Positions 44,081 to 53,604 of a stretch of 64,000 nt of DNA are shown here, in pieces. This DNA comes from Streptomyces sp. DH37 (GTDB taxonomy: Bacteria; Actinomycetota; Actinomycetes; Streptomycetales; Streptomycetaceae). Each line of letters begins with the position of its first letter. Positions within the stretch are counted from its first letter, which is position 1. The position numbers were made by a program, and so were the translations under genes. Location of the stretch: contig NZ_JARVKV010000009.1 of NCBI RefSeq assembly GCF_029813835.1, forward strand, positions 1 to 64,000, written 5' to 3'. A model generated the notes under the pieces. The model did no database searches, was not told the DNA's origin, and saw only the letters and a program-made list of their open reading frames with translations.

Positions 44081-45181
44081 ATGAGTACTGCGCCGAGGAT
44101 GACCGAGGAGCACGCGCCGTCCCCCTCGTGCTGTCCGGGAGGCGGACATCACCCCCTGACCGATGACCTCACCGGCCTGCTGGTGAGAGGGGCCTGGGAG
44201 ATCAGGGCCTCCCAGGCCCTCGCCTCCGCCCGCCGGCAGCGCAGGCCGCTCGCGCTGCTGCTGGGCGACCTCGACCGCTTCAAGAGCGTCAACGACACCT
44301 ACGGCCACCTCGCCGGGGACGCCGTGCTGCGCGCCGCGGCGGACGTGCTGCGCCGCCTCGAGGGCGCGGTCTGCGGACGCTACGGGGGCCACGCGGGCGA
44401 CGAGTTCCTGGCGCTGCTGCCCGGCGCCGGGGCCGAGGAGGCGCTGGCCGCCGCCCGGCTCGTCCAGCGGGGGGTGCGGGAGATGTCCGTGCCGGCCCGG
44501 GTCAGCCGCGGCACCACCGTGACCATCACCGGGCAGACCGTCTCGCTCGGCGTCGCCGTCTGGGACCCGGCGGGCTCCGGGTCGGGCGGGCTGTCCGACC
44601 TGCTGCTGGACTCCGACGTGGCGCTGCGGGAGGTCAAGCGCGAGGGAGGCGGCCGGATACGGCTGGCCGGCGCCCCCGCCGAGCCCGGCCCGCGTCCGGT
44701 GCCCCACCTCGTCCGGCGTCCCGTCCACGGGACCACGTACGCCGCCCGGCCCAGTTGGCTGCCGTACGGCGGGACGCACCGCGCCGTGCCCGCGGGCACC
44801 TGGTGGGACGCGGTGCGGATGCCGGGGCGGACGGGGCTGCGGGTCCTCGACGCGCTGCTGCGGCACGGCGACCGACCGCCCGGCCCGGTCATCGCCGACC
44901 TGCGCGGGGAGGCGGGCGAACCGGGCGCGCCGGAGGAGGGCGAGGGAAGGTCGCGGATGTACTTCCTGATCCCGCCCAGGGCCGCCGAGCGCTGGGAACT
45001 GCCCGGCGCCCGGGTCCTCGGCCGCGGCTCCTACGTCGTCGTGCCCGACGCCGCCTGCACCCGCCCGCCGGGCCTGCACTGGATCGTGCCGCCGGGCGCC
45101 GACCGCCGGCTGACCAGCATCCGCGCGCTGCGCGGGGCACTGGAGACGCTGGGGGACGCCACCTCGGCGCCCTGCGCGTAG
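44081..45181 (+). CDS. GGDEF-domain protein with altered signature loop
   Basis: 366 residues, soluble. The GGDEF domain spans about 25-190: LALLLGDLDRFKSVNDTYGHLAGDAVLRAAADVL with the metal Asp, and RYGGHAGDEFLALL in place of the normal RYGGDEF. Thus the loop has two extra residues and reads AGDEF. The C-terminal part (about 200-366) is soluble and unrecognised. It may make c-di-GMP or only bind GTP. A strong ribosome site (GGGGGAGAAGGGG) precedes ATG 44081. It is divergent from the XRE operon. Confidence 0.85.
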   Translation: MSTAPRMTEEHAPSPSCCPGGGHHPLTDDLTGLLVRGAWEIRASQALASARRQRRPLALLLGDLDRFKSVNDTYGHLAGDAVLRAAADVLRRLEGAVCGRYGGHAGDEFLALLPGAGAEEALAAARLVQRGVREMSVPARVSRGTTVTITGQTVSLGVAVWDPAGSGSGGLSDLLLDSDVALREVKREGGGRIRLAGAPAEPGPRPVPHLVRRPVHGTTYAARPSWLPYGGTHRAVPAGTWWDAVRMPGRTGLRVLDALLRHGDRPPGPVIADLRGEAGEPGAPEEGEGRSRMYFLIPPRAAERWELPGARVLGRGSYVVVPDAACTRPPGLHWIVPPGADRRLTSIRALRGALETLGDATSAPCA

Positions 45182-45333
45182 GCGCGGGCCGCGCTCGGGG
45201 CCGCGCGCCGGGCCGTACGGGTCCGGCTGCCGGCGGAGTACCGCCGTCGGCCCCTCCCCCTCATCGGTCATATCAGCACTCTAGGGGCGGTTCCCCGCGT
45301 CCGTCCCGCCCTTCGCGCCACTCTCCGCGATCG

Positions 45334-45747
45334 TCATATGCCACTGTGTGGTGCGGCGGAGGCCCCGGCGGGGCGCGGCAGGGGCTCGAACACCACCCGC
45401 GGCTCCCCGCCGTCGAAGGTGAGGGCGAAGGTCGCCTCCAGGCCCCGGGCCAGCCGGGCGAGGACGGCGAGGGTCGGCATGGCGCCGCCCAGCTCCAGCC
45501 TGGAGACCTGCGGCTGGGTCATGTCCGCGCGGCGGGCCAGCTCGGCCTGGGAGATGCCCAGCGCCCTGCGGCGGCCGTACACGGCGCGGCCCAGGTCGCC
45601 GGACATCCGGACCTTCTCCCGGGCCCTGTCCGCGGCGTCCGCCGCGTCCGCAGCGTTCGCCGCGTTCGCCTCGGCCGCCTTCCCACGGACGCACGGCGCG
45701 GCGGCCCGCCGGTCGCGGGCGGGCCCGCGGCGGGTCCGGCCCGTCAC
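45334..45747 (-). CDS. XRE-family regulator with Ala/Asp-rich leader
   Basis: 137 residues. An N-terminal basic segment and the repeat ANAANAADAADAADRA precede the helix-turn-helix (about 62-108: YGRRRALGISQAELARRADMTQPQVSRLELGG), the HipB/HigA-like type. A short C-terminal strand region (LTFDGGEPRVVFEPL) ends it. GTG 45747 overlaps the ATPase stop by four bases, so it belongs to the flotillin operon. It may regulate that operon. An internal start at the Met near residue 48 is possible. Confidence 0.75.
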   Translation of the reverse strand: MTGRTRRGPARDRRAAAPCVRGKAAEANAANAADAADAADRAREKVRMSGDLGRAVYGRRRALGISQAELARRADMTQPQVSRLELGGAMPTLAVLARLARGLEATFALTFDGGEPRVVFEPLPRPAGASAAPHSGI

Positions 45748-48700
45748 CGCGCCTCCCCCGCACCCGCACCGGCGGCGCGGGCCGTCCGGGCCCGGAACGC
45801 CTCCTTGATCTCCCGCCACCGCCGCGCCTGTCCGTCCGTCATGCGGCCGCGCAGCCGGGCGAGTTTCAGCAGGTTCGCCTCCGCGTCCGCCGCCAGGGTG
45901 CGGGCCTCGGCCGTGTAGTGGTCGTCGATCAGCGCCTCGACCTCCTCGTCGGTCATCACCGGCGCGAGGCGTCCGGCCAGCTTCGCCGTGTCGCGGTAGG
46001 ACCCCTGGAGGCGGAACGGCGGTTCGGTGCGGGCGGCCTCGTCCGCGGAGGCGGAGGCGATGTAGGCGGCGTTGACCGCCAGCACCGTGCGCCGCACCCG
46101 CAGCAGCCCGCGCAGCACGCCCAGCACCTGCTCCAGCTCGGCCGGCGCGTACGGGTGGACCAGGCGGTCGGCGAGGCCGGGGTCGGCGCCGGGCTCGCCG
46201 CCGGCCAGCCGCACCAGCAGTTCGGTGTCGGCGCGCTCGCGCGAGGCCAGGGGCGCCAGCACCGGGTTGGCGGTGAGGGCGTTCTCGACGTGGCTGAGCG
46301 CGAACAGCTCCTCCCGGCCGCTCAGCACGTCGCCCAGGTTCCACACGTCCGCCCGGTTGGCCAGCATGTCCGGGACGCGGAAGCGGTCGCCGGACTCGGT
46401 GAAGGGGTTGCCCGTCATGCACACCGCGAACCGCTTGCCGCGCAGGTCGTACGTGGCCGGCCGGCCGTCGGAGAACCGCACGCCGTCGAGGCGGCGCTGG
46501 GCGTCGCACAGCGGGATGAAGCGCTGGAGCAGTTCGGGCGAGGTGTGCTGGACGTCGTCGAGGTGGAGCAGGACGTCGCTTCCCGCCTCCAGCGCGAAAT
46601 TGATCTTCTCGACCTCGCGCCGCGCGGTGGCGTCCGGCGCGGCGGCCGGGTCCAGGGAGGTCGTGCGGTGGCCGAGCGCCGGGCCGTCGACGCGGACGAA
46701 CGCCAGGCCCAGGCGGGCGGCGACGTACTCCATCAGCGTCGTCTTGCCGTAGCCGGGCGGGGAGAGCAGCAGGAGCAGGCCCTGGCTGTCGGTGCGCCGG
46801 TCCTCCCCGGCCGTGCCGAGCTGCTTGGCGAGGTTGTCGCCGATCAGCGGCAGGTACACCTCGTCGATGAGGCGGTTGCGGACGAACGCGGGCAGCACGC
46901 GCGGCGTGTACGCGTCCAGCCGCAGCCGCTCCCGCTCGGCGTCCAGCAGCCGGGCGCGGCGGCGGGTGTAGGCGCGGTGGGCCGGGACGCGGACGGCGCG
47001 GAACTCCCCGGTGCGGGCGAGGAACTCGTCCAGGCGCAGCGGCAGGGCGCCGCCGGTGATCCGCGGGTGGGTGCCCAGCAGCCCGGTCACGGTGGTGGTC
47101 AGCGGGGCGTCGACGTCCCGGTACTCCAGCGCCTCGCCGCACAGGGCGACGGCGACGGCCTCGGGCAGGTCGGGATCCTGGCCGGCGGACCCGGCGGACC
47201 CCGCGGATCCGGCGTACGAGCCGAGCCAGGCCGCCGCGAGCTGGTGGCGGGCGGCGAGGCTCCCGGGGCCCGCCGCCGGTCCGCCCCCGAGCACCCGCAG
47301 GTCCTCGGCGAACTCCTTGGCCGGGACCGACTCCGGGCCGCCCAGCGCGTCGTGGAAGCCGTCCAGCAGGGCGCGGGCGGCGGGACCGACGACGAACCGG
47401 CCGCCGCCGGCGGCCAGTTCCTCCGCCAGGTACTCGCCCACGGCCACCGGTCGCGGCGGCGCCGGCAGTCCGGCCCCGGCCAGGAACCCGGCGGCGGCCC
47501 GGCCCAGTTCGTCCGCGAGGGGGTCCAGCGCCCCGCCCGCGCCGAGGACGGCGCGGGCCCGGACCAGGGACCGGGCGCGCACCGTCCAGGCGGCGCGGGC
47601 CGCCTCGTCCGTGCCGTACGCCCAGAAGAGCTGCGCCGCGGCCCGCACTTCGGGGGTGAAGCGCAGCAGCCCGGCCGCGGCGCGCAACCGCAGCACCGCG
47701 GCGAGGATCGCGGCGGCGTCGTGGTCGTGGACGCCCCGGTCGTACCCCTCGTCGTAGGCGGCCTCGGCCGCCCGGCGGACCGCGGGCAGCAGGTCCTCGG
47801 CGCCGCCGCCGTGTCCCTCGGGCAGGCCGGCCAGGACGGCGGCGGCCAGGTGCTCGGCGCGGTAGACCTGCGGGGACTCCGAGACCAGCGGCTGGTCCCA
47901 GAACTCGCGGGTGGCCGCGAAGTCCGGGTCGCGCACGGCGGCGCGGTAGCCGGTGCCGGACACCGCGAAGGCCGTCCCGTCGCCGTGCGGGACCAGCGTC
48001 ACCTCCAGCGGCCGGGTGTTGACGGCGAAGCGGTGGCGGCCGAGCCGCAGGGTGCTCCCGGCCCCGCCGGGGCCGGCGCGGAGGTCCGCGCGGTCGCGCA
48101 GGGCGCGGTCCGCCTCCTGCCGGGCGGCGGCCAGCCGGCCGGTCAGCTCCTCGGCGCGCGCGGTGTCGCCCAGGCTCCGCAGCTCCCCGGCGGTGGCGCG
48201 GATCCGGGCGACCAGCGGATCGGCGGCGAAGTGGGCGGCCACCTCCTCGGCGGAGGCGAGGGCCGCGCAGCGGCGGGTGACGGCCTCCAGGGCGCGCGCG
48301 GCGGACACCGCCAGGCGCTCGGCGCGCCGGGCGCGCTCGTCGAGCTGGGCCTGGCGGCGGGCGGCGAAGGTCTCGCCGATCTCCTCGCGCCGCTCGGCCA
48401 GGCGGACGAGGAAGTCCTCGTGGGCGCCGAAGCGGGACTCCAGGTCCTCCAGGCGCACCAGCAGCCGGCCGAGCTGCTCGTCGCACTCCTCGGGGGTGGA
48501 GGCGGCGGCCAGCGCGCCGGTGACCGCCTGCCCCAGCAGGGCGGTCTCGGCGGCGAACTCCGCCCGGCCCTCGGCCTCCAGCAGCTCCCGGCGCCTCCCC
48601 TCCAGTACGGCGCGGGCGCGGTTGGCGGCGGCCGTGGCCTCGCCGATCCGCTCCAGCAGGGCGGTGCGCACGGTGGCGTCGGCGACCTCCAGGGAACCGA

Positions 48701-50735
48701 TCACCTCGGTGACGGCGCCGAGTCCGTCGGCGTGCCCGGCGATCCGCCCGCCCAGCGCGTCGGCCTCGGCCGACGTGGCGGCAGCGGCGGCGCGGTCGGC
48801 CAGCTCGGCCAGGTCCGCGATGACGCCGCCGAAGGCGCCGGAGCGGGAGAGCTCGGCCGCCGCGCGGCGGCCGGTGGCGGCCAGCGCCCCGTCCAGCTCC
48901 GCGCCGAGCCCGTCGATCCGCGCGGGGTCGGCGTGGCGCAGTTCGCGCAGGGTCTCCACCGAGCCCCGGGCGCGGCGCAGTTCGGCGAGGAGGGCGACCC
49001 AGCCGGACGCGTCGCCGGGCGCCTCGCCGCGGGACCGGCGCACCAGCGCGGTGGTCCGCACGGCCGCCTCCTCCACGGCGGCGGCGGCCCGCTCGCGCAG
49101 CTCGGCCACCCGCGCGTACTCCGCGACGGCCTGCCCGGCGGCCTCGCGCAGCGTCCGCAGCGGCCCGCCGAGCCCTTCCAGCTCCCGCGCCAGGCCGGGG
49201 GCGTCCAGCCAGTGGTGGCGGTCGGCGGTCCGGGCGCAGGCGGCGGCGACCGCCTCCAGGGCGGCCGCCGTGGGCGGCTCGCTCCCGGCGGCTCCCCCGC
49301 CCGTCCGTCCGGTCACCCCTTCGGCCAGCCGCACGACGGAGAGGCAGTCGGAGATGCCGCGCACCAGTTCGGCGTTGCCGACGCGGGCGAGCGGCCCGTC
49401 CCCCGCGGGGCGCGCGGCGGCGCGGGCGTCGGAGAGGTACGGGGTGCGCCACACCTGGACGGGGTGCGCGGTCTCCCCCGCGACCAGGGCCTCCTCCCCC
49501 GCGGGGGTCTCCCTCAGCACGGCCAGGGTGCCGTCGTCGAAGAGGGCGTGGCCCAGGGCGGGGATCGGGGCGGCGGCCTCCTTGCGGATGAGGTTGTACG
49601 GCAGCAGCAGGGTGCGGCCCCGGGCGGGGGCGTGGAAGACGTACAGCACGTCCTCGCCGTTGGGCGAGCGCACCGCCGCCTCGAACTCCATCCCCTCGGT
49701 GTCGGCCTCGAAGGTGCGGGCGGCGGCCCCGGCCGGGGCGTCGGCGAGGTAGCAGCCGCCGGGGAAGACGACGCCCTGGTCGTCGGGGAGGCGGCGGCAG
49801 CCGCGCCCGATGCCGTCCAGCCGCAGCGTCTCGCCGGTGCGGGTGTTGAAGACCAGGTGGCGGTGGGCGGCCTCGTTGTACGGCAGGACGCGCAGCAGGA
49901 CGAGCGGGCCCACGCGGGCGTGGGCGATCTCGGCGTCGGCCAGCGACTGGAGGGGGTCGTCGACGGGCTCGCCGTAGACGCCCTCGGCGGTCTCGGTGTC
50001 GTTCCCGGTCTTGACCGTGAGGGCCCCGCCGACGGTCGAGACGTACAGCGTCCCGCCGTCGACGGCGACGTGCGGATGGCGTCCGGTGACGTGGTCCTCG
50101 CGGCCGGCCGGCGTCCACACCACGTCGGAGGCGGAGCGGGCGGTCCGGCCGTGGTGGTCGCGCTCGCCCTTGGCGTCGAGGTACGCGACGGCGCCGTCGT
50201 CCCCGACGCGCCAGCGCAGGACGCGGATGTCGGAGGCCCGCTCCCCGGTGGAGAAGACGGCCAGCAGCAGCGGTCCGGTGCGGCGCAGCCGCAGCAGCCG
50301 GGCGTGGCGGTAGTAGCGGTACAGCTCCTCCAGGTCGCGGTGGAGGCGCGGGTCGTCCAGCAGGCCGGGGACGGCGCCCGGGGCGGCGGGCTCGAAGGCC
50401 GGCGGGCCGCCGCCGTCGGGGTGGTGGAGGCGGTGGAGGGTGAGCACGTCGCCGACCTCCTCGGGACGCCCGTGCCCGGCGGGCGGGTTGGCCCCCAGCA
50501 GCAGCGCCCCGCCGACGGCCACGGCGTCGCACGGCACCCGGGGCCGCCCGGTGGCCAGCCGCGCGGTGCCCGCCAGTTCCAGCCCGGCGCCGCCGAAGGC
50601 CTCGACGCGGCGGGCGTTGAGGGCCCGGGCCCGGGCCGCGAGGTCCGCCGCGGCGGCGGCCATCCGGTCCCGCAGCACCTCGTGGGTTCCCGCGTCCGGC
50701 CGCGTGCTCCGCGTGTCGCGTACCTCGGTCGCCAC
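45744..50735 (-). CDS. Giant AAA ATPase of a flotillin system
   Basis: 1,663 residues. The first 470 or so residues are beta-rich with repeated short blades. Residues 480-850 are long helices with heptad character (coiled coil). A mixed region follows, then the AAA module at about 1,310-1,560: Walker A PPGYGKTT (1,328-1,333), Walker B VLLHLDDVQ (1,388 on) and the sensor-like CMTGNPF. Databases often call such proteins DNA repair ATPases, but I see no DNA-binding motif to support that. It follows a flotillin gene after 47 bases and overlaps an XRE gene. Large ATPases of this type recur beside YqiK-like flotillins. It probably assembles as a ring on the membrane platform. Confidence 0.85.
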   Translation of the reverse strand: MATEVRDTRSTRPDAGTHEVLRDRMAAAAADLAARARALNARRVEAFGGAGLELAGTARLATGRPRVPCDAVAVGGALLLGANPPAGHGRPEEVGDVLTLHRLHHPDGGGPPAFEPAAPGAVPGLLDDPRLHRDLEELYRYYRHARLLRLRRTGPLLLAVFSTGERASDIRVLRWRVGDDGAVAYLDAKGERDHHGRTARSASDVVWTPAGREDHVTGRHPHVAVDGGTLYVSTVGGALTVKTGNDTETAEGVYGEPVDDPLQSLADAEIAHARVGPLVLLRVLPYNEAAHRHLVFNTRTGETLRLDGIGRGCRRLPDDQGVVFPGGCYLADAPAGAAARTFEADTEGMEFEAAVRSPNGEDVLYVFHAPARGRTLLLPYNLIRKEAAAPIPALGHALFDDGTLAVLRETPAGEEALVAGETAHPVQVWRTPYLSDARAAARPAGDGPLARVGNAELVRGISDCLSVVRLAEGVTGRTGGGAAGSEPPTAAALEAVAAACARTADRHHWLDAPGLARELEGLGGPLRTLREAAGQAVAEYARVAELRERAAAAVEEAAVRTTALVRRSRGEAPGDASGWVALLAELRRARGSVETLRELRHADPARIDGLGAELDGALAATGRRAAAELSRSGAFGGVIADLAELADRAAAAATSAEADALGGRIAGHADGLGAVTEVIGSLEVADATVRTALLERIGEATAAANRARAVLEGRRRELLEAEGRAEFAAETALLGQAVTGALAAASTPEECDEQLGRLLVRLEDLESRFGAHEDFLVRLAERREEIGETFAARRQAQLDERARRAERLAVSAARALEAVTRRCAALASAEEVAAHFAADPLVARIRATAGELRSLGDTARAEELTGRLAAARQEADRALRDRADLRAGPGGAGSTLRLGRHRFAVNTRPLEVTLVPHGDGTAFAVSGTGYRAAVRDPDFAATREFWDQPLVSESPQVYRAEHLAAAVLAGLPEGHGGGAEDLLPAVRRAAEAAYDEGYDRGVHDHDAAAILAAVLRLRAAAGLLRFTPEVRAAAQLFWAYGTDEAARAAWTVRARSLVRARAVLGAGGALDPLADELGRAAAGFLAGAGLPAPPRPVAVGEYLAEELAAGGGRFVVGPAARALLDGFHDALGGPESVPAKEFAEDLRVLGGGPAAGPGSLAARHQLAAAWLGSYAGSAGSAGSAGQDPDLPEAVAVALCGEALEYRDVDAPLTTTVTGLLGTHPRITGGALPLRLDEFLARTGEFRAVRVPAHRAYTRRRARLLDAERERLRLDAYTPRVLPAFVRNRLIDEVYLPLIGDNLAKQLGTAGEDRRTDSQGLLLLLSPPGYGKTTLMEYVAARLGLAFVRVDGPALGHRTTSLDPAAAPDATARREVEKINFALEAGSDVLLHLDDVQHTSPELLQRFIPLCDAQRRLDGVRFSDGRPATYDLRGKRFAVCMTGNPFTESGDRFRVPDMLANRADVWNLGDVLSGREELFALSHVENALTANPVLAPLASRERADTELLVRLAGGEPGADPGLADRLVHPYAPAELEQVLGVLRGLLRVRRTVLAVNAAYIASASADEAARTEPPFRLQGSYRDTAKLAGRLAPVMTDEEVEALIDDHYTAEARTLAADAEANLLKLARLRGRMTDGQARRWREIKEAFRARTARAAGAGAGEAR

Positions 50736-50782
50736 GTGCCCTCAACTCCTCGCTTGCTCAAGGTCCTTCGGTGGTGTGCGGG

Positions 50783-52837
50783 TCAGCGGCCCGCAGGGGC
50801 GCCGTTCGCGGCGGCGGGGGCGCGGCCCGCCCCGCCGCCCGCCAGGGCCGACAGCGGCAGGTCCGCGACGCCCGAGCCGCGCACCGCGTCCAGCAGGGCC
50901 GACAGCTCCGGCGCGGTGGGGCCGCCGGCGGCGGCCAGCTTCGTCAGCAGGCCGGCCAGGGTCAGGTCGCGCAGTCCGCCGGCGCCGAGCCCGGCGGCCA
51001 CGGCGGTGAGGTCGCCGGTGAACGTCGAGGCCTCCTTGTCGAGCCAGGGGCCCGCCATGGCCTGGACGGTCTGGCTGCGGTCGACGAAGGCGTCGACGCT
51101 CCTGCCGGCGGCGATGGAGCCGATGAGCCGGTCGAGGAAGACGGAGTCCCCGCCGACGATGTCGATGTTGGCGTTCTCCAGGCCGGTGGCGATCAGGGTG
51201 GCCTGGGCCTCGGCGATCTGCCGCTGGACGTCGATGCCCGCGACGCGGATCTCCTTCTCCGCCTCCAGCCGCAGGCGGTACTCCTCGTGCTCCCGGCTCG
51301 CCTCGTCCAGGCGGGCCATGGCGCCGGCCTTCTCGGTGAGCCCCTCGGCCTCGGCCTTGAGCTTCTCGCGCAGCCCGTCGGCCTGGGCCAGGGCGATCTC
51401 GCGCTCGGCGACGGCCTCGGCGTGGCGGGTCTTGGCGATGGCGTCGGCCATGCGCTCCTTGACCTCGGCCTCGGCGAGTCCGGCCGCGGCGGCCTCGGCC
51501 CTCCTGCCCTCGGCGAGGCGGACGGCGGCCGCCGCGTCGAGTTCGGCGGCCTTGCGGCGCGCCTCGGCCATCGTCAGCTCCTCGGCGGCCCGGTGCCCGG
51601 CGGCCTGCTCGGCGGCCTCGGCCGCCTTGATGTCCTTCACCAGCCGCTCCTGGGCCTGGGCCTCGGCGGCGATGATCAGGGCCTGGCGCTCGCGCTCGGC
51701 CTCCTCCACGGTGCGCAGCTTCTTGATCTCCTCCTCCTGCTGCGCGACGGTCTTCTCCACCGCGATCCGCTCGCGGACCACGTCGGCGATGTCCCGCTTC
51801 TCGGCCTCGACCTCCTTGTCGGCGGCGATCCGGCGCAGCTGGGTCTCGCGCTCGCGGGCGATGACCTCCAGCAGGCGGTCCTTCTCGATGCGCTCGTTCT
51901 CGATGGCCACGACCCGGTCGCGGTTGAGCTTGGCGACGGCGATCTCGCGCTCGCGGTTCTCGTTCTGGATGCCGAGGGCCTCCTCGGTGCGGATGTGCGC
52001 GGTGTGGGCGCGCAGCCGCTCCTCGGCCTGGACGCGGGCGGTCTCGGCCTCCTCGCGGGCGCGTACGGTCTCGATCTCGCGCTGCTGGCGGATCTCGGCG
52101 TCGGCCTGGCGGCGCTCGAGTTCGAGGACGGCCTCCCGGGCGTCGACGTTCTGCCGGGTGATCTCCTTCTCCTCGTTGCGCTGGAACTCGTTGGTGCGGA
52201 TGTGCTCGGCGGCCGTCAGCTCGGTGATCTTCCGGATGCCCTGGGCGTCGAGGATGTTGTCGCCGTCGAGCTGGGCGAGCGGGGTCTGCTCCAGGTAGTC
52301 GATCGCCGCGTCCTCCAGGCTGTAGCCGTTGAGGTCGGTGCCGATGACGGCGATGATCCGGTCGCGGAACTCGTCGCGCTTGGTGTAGAGGTCGGCGAAG
52401 TCGAGCTGCTTGCCGACGGTCTTGAGCGCCTCGGAGAACTTGGCGTTGAACAGCTCCTGGAGCGTGCCCCGGTCGCTGGCGCGCTCGGTGCCGATGGCCT
52501 GGGCGACCTTGATGACGTCCTCGACGGTCTTGTTGACGCGGACGAAGAACGAGATGCGGATGTCGGCGCGGATGTTGTCCCGGCAGATCAGGCCCTCGCG
52601 GCCGGTGCGGCCGATCTCGATGGTCTTCACCGAGATGTCCATGACCTCGGCCCGGTGCAGCACGGGCAGGACGACGGTGCCGGTGAAGGTCACGTCGACC
52701 TTGCGCATCTTGGAGACGATCAGCGCCTTGCCCTGTTCGACCTTGCGGAACAGGCGGCTGACCACGATCAGGAGGGCTGCTCCCATGAGCAGGAGCACGG
52801 CGACGAGCACGCCGAGGCCCGTGGAGATGACGTCCAT
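50783..52837 (-). CDS. Flotillin (SPFH/band 7), YqiK-like
   Basis: 684 residues. One N-terminal membrane helix (5-27) is followed by the SPFH domain (about 30-200: KVDVTFTGTVVLPVLHRAEVMDISVKTIEI; ICRDNIRADIRISFFVRVN). A very long charged helical rod (about 215-560) is rich in EAE/ERE repeats. A Gly/Ala-rich C-terminal tail ends the protein. Flotillins oligomerise on the inner face of the membrane and organise lipid microdomains. The ATG follows AAGGAA. The protein lies between an NfeD/YqiJ-like protein and the giant ATPase in one operon. Confidence 0.93.
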   Translation of the reverse strand: MDVISTGLGVLVAVLLLMGAALLIVVSRLFRKVEQGKALIVSKMRKVDVTFTGTVVLPVLHRAEVMDISVKTIEIGRTGREGLICRDNIRADIRISFFVRVNKTVEDVIKVAQAIGTERASDRGTLQELFNAKFSEALKTVGKQLDFADLYTKRDEFRDRIIAVIGTDLNGYSLEDAAIDYLEQTPLAQLDGDNILDAQGIRKITELTAAEHIRTNEFQRNEEKEITRQNVDAREAVLELERRQADAEIRQQREIETVRAREEAETARVQAEERLRAHTAHIRTEEALGIQNENREREIAVAKLNRDRVVAIENERIEKDRLLEVIARERETQLRRIAADKEVEAEKRDIADVVRERIAVEKTVAQQEEEIKKLRTVEEAERERQALIIAAEAQAQERLVKDIKAAEAAEQAAGHRAAEELTMAEARRKAAELDAAAAVRLAEGRRAEAAAAGLAEAEVKERMADAIAKTRHAEAVAEREIALAQADGLREKLKAEAEGLTEKAGAMARLDEASREHEEYRLRLEAEKEIRVAGIDVQRQIAEAQATLIATGLENANIDIVGGDSVFLDRLIGSIAAGRSVDAFVDRSQTVQAMAGPWLDKEASTFTGDLTAVAAGLGAGGLRDLTLAGLLTKLAAAGGPTAPELSALLDAVRGSGVADLPLSALAGGGAGRAPAAANGAPAGR

Positions 52838-52901
52838 GGCGATGGGTTCCTTGTGGGGTTGTGGGCTTGAGGTCGTGTGGGCGGGCGCGCGGTGGGCGCG
52901 C

Positions 52902-53561
52902 TCAGCGCGGCGGCCGGCCGCCGTCCGGGCGGGGGTCCAGCACGGGATCGCAGGGCATGACGTGGAAGAAGCCGCCGTCGGGATCGTGGTCGAAGACCAG
53001 GGCGGTGCTTCCGGCTCCCAGGCCGGCGGCGTCCTCGCCCCGGGCGCGGACCTGGACCAGCACGGCCGAGCCGTCGTCGGCGGTGATCTCGGCCTGCCCG
53101 AAGCGGTGGCTGACGTGCCCGGTGCGGATGACGCACACCCGGCCGACGAGATCGCGGTGACTGGTGCCCGTCTCGCGCGGCGCCAGCCGGGCCGACAGGC
53201 GGACCAGCAGCCGCGTCAGCGTCCAGGCGGCGAGCAGCGCGGCGGGGAGGACCAGCAGGCGGGCCAGGCCGCCCCCGCCCGCTCCCTCGACCAGCACCGC
53301 ACCGCTCAGTGATGCGAACCAGGAAATCGAGATGAGGAGCGACAGGGTGACGGAGACGGGTGCCCCGCCGAGCCCGGCCGCCGCGAGCGCCCCCGCGGGG
53401 CCGGTGCCGGCCGGGTCGGCGCCGGTGTCCTCACCCCCGTCGAGGGCATCGACGCCGACCGCTCCCACCAGCACCGTCAACCAGTAGAGGAGCACCACCA
53501 CCAGTCCGAATCCGAACAGATTGGCGGGGAAGCCCATGGCCGTACGCACGAACTCGCTCAT
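52902..53561 (-). CDS. NfeD/YqiJ-like membrane protein
   Basis: 219 residues. Three membrane segments (about 15-37, 68-90 and 100-120) precede a C-terminal OB-fold (about 135-205: LVGRVCVIRTGHVSHRFGQAEIT; GSTALVFDHD), as in YqiJ of E. coli. In other bacteria NfeD- or YqiJ-type proteins are the obligate partners of flotillins. It begins the operon, 64 bases ahead of the flotillin gene. ATG 53561 follows GGGGGTGG. Confidence 0.88.
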   Translation of the reverse strand: MSEFVRTAMGFPANLFGFGLVVVLLYWLTVLVGAVGVDALDGGEDTGADPAGTGPAGALAAAGLGGAPVSVTLSLLISISWFASLSGAVLVEGAGGGGLARLLVLPAALLAAWTLTRLLVRLSARLAPRETGTSHRDLVGRVCVIRTGHVSHRFGQAEITADDGSAVLVQVRARGEDAAGLGAGSTALVFDHDPDGGFFHVMPCDPVLDPRPDGGRPPR

Positions 53562-53604
53562 CGTTCCACCCCCGTACCGGTCGCGGCGTGGCCATATGCT
53601 GACA

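Noticed and set aside
45744..50735. DNA repair role for the giant ATPase
   Set aside because: The name is common in databases, but the sequence shows no DNA-binding or nuclease motif, and its partners are membrane proteins.
45918..52298. A 2,126-codon open frame on the plus strand
   Set aside because: It lies wholly opposite the giant ATPase and flotillin genes. Its product is Gly/Arg/Val-rich with no motif, as expected from the strong GC3 bias of the real genes.
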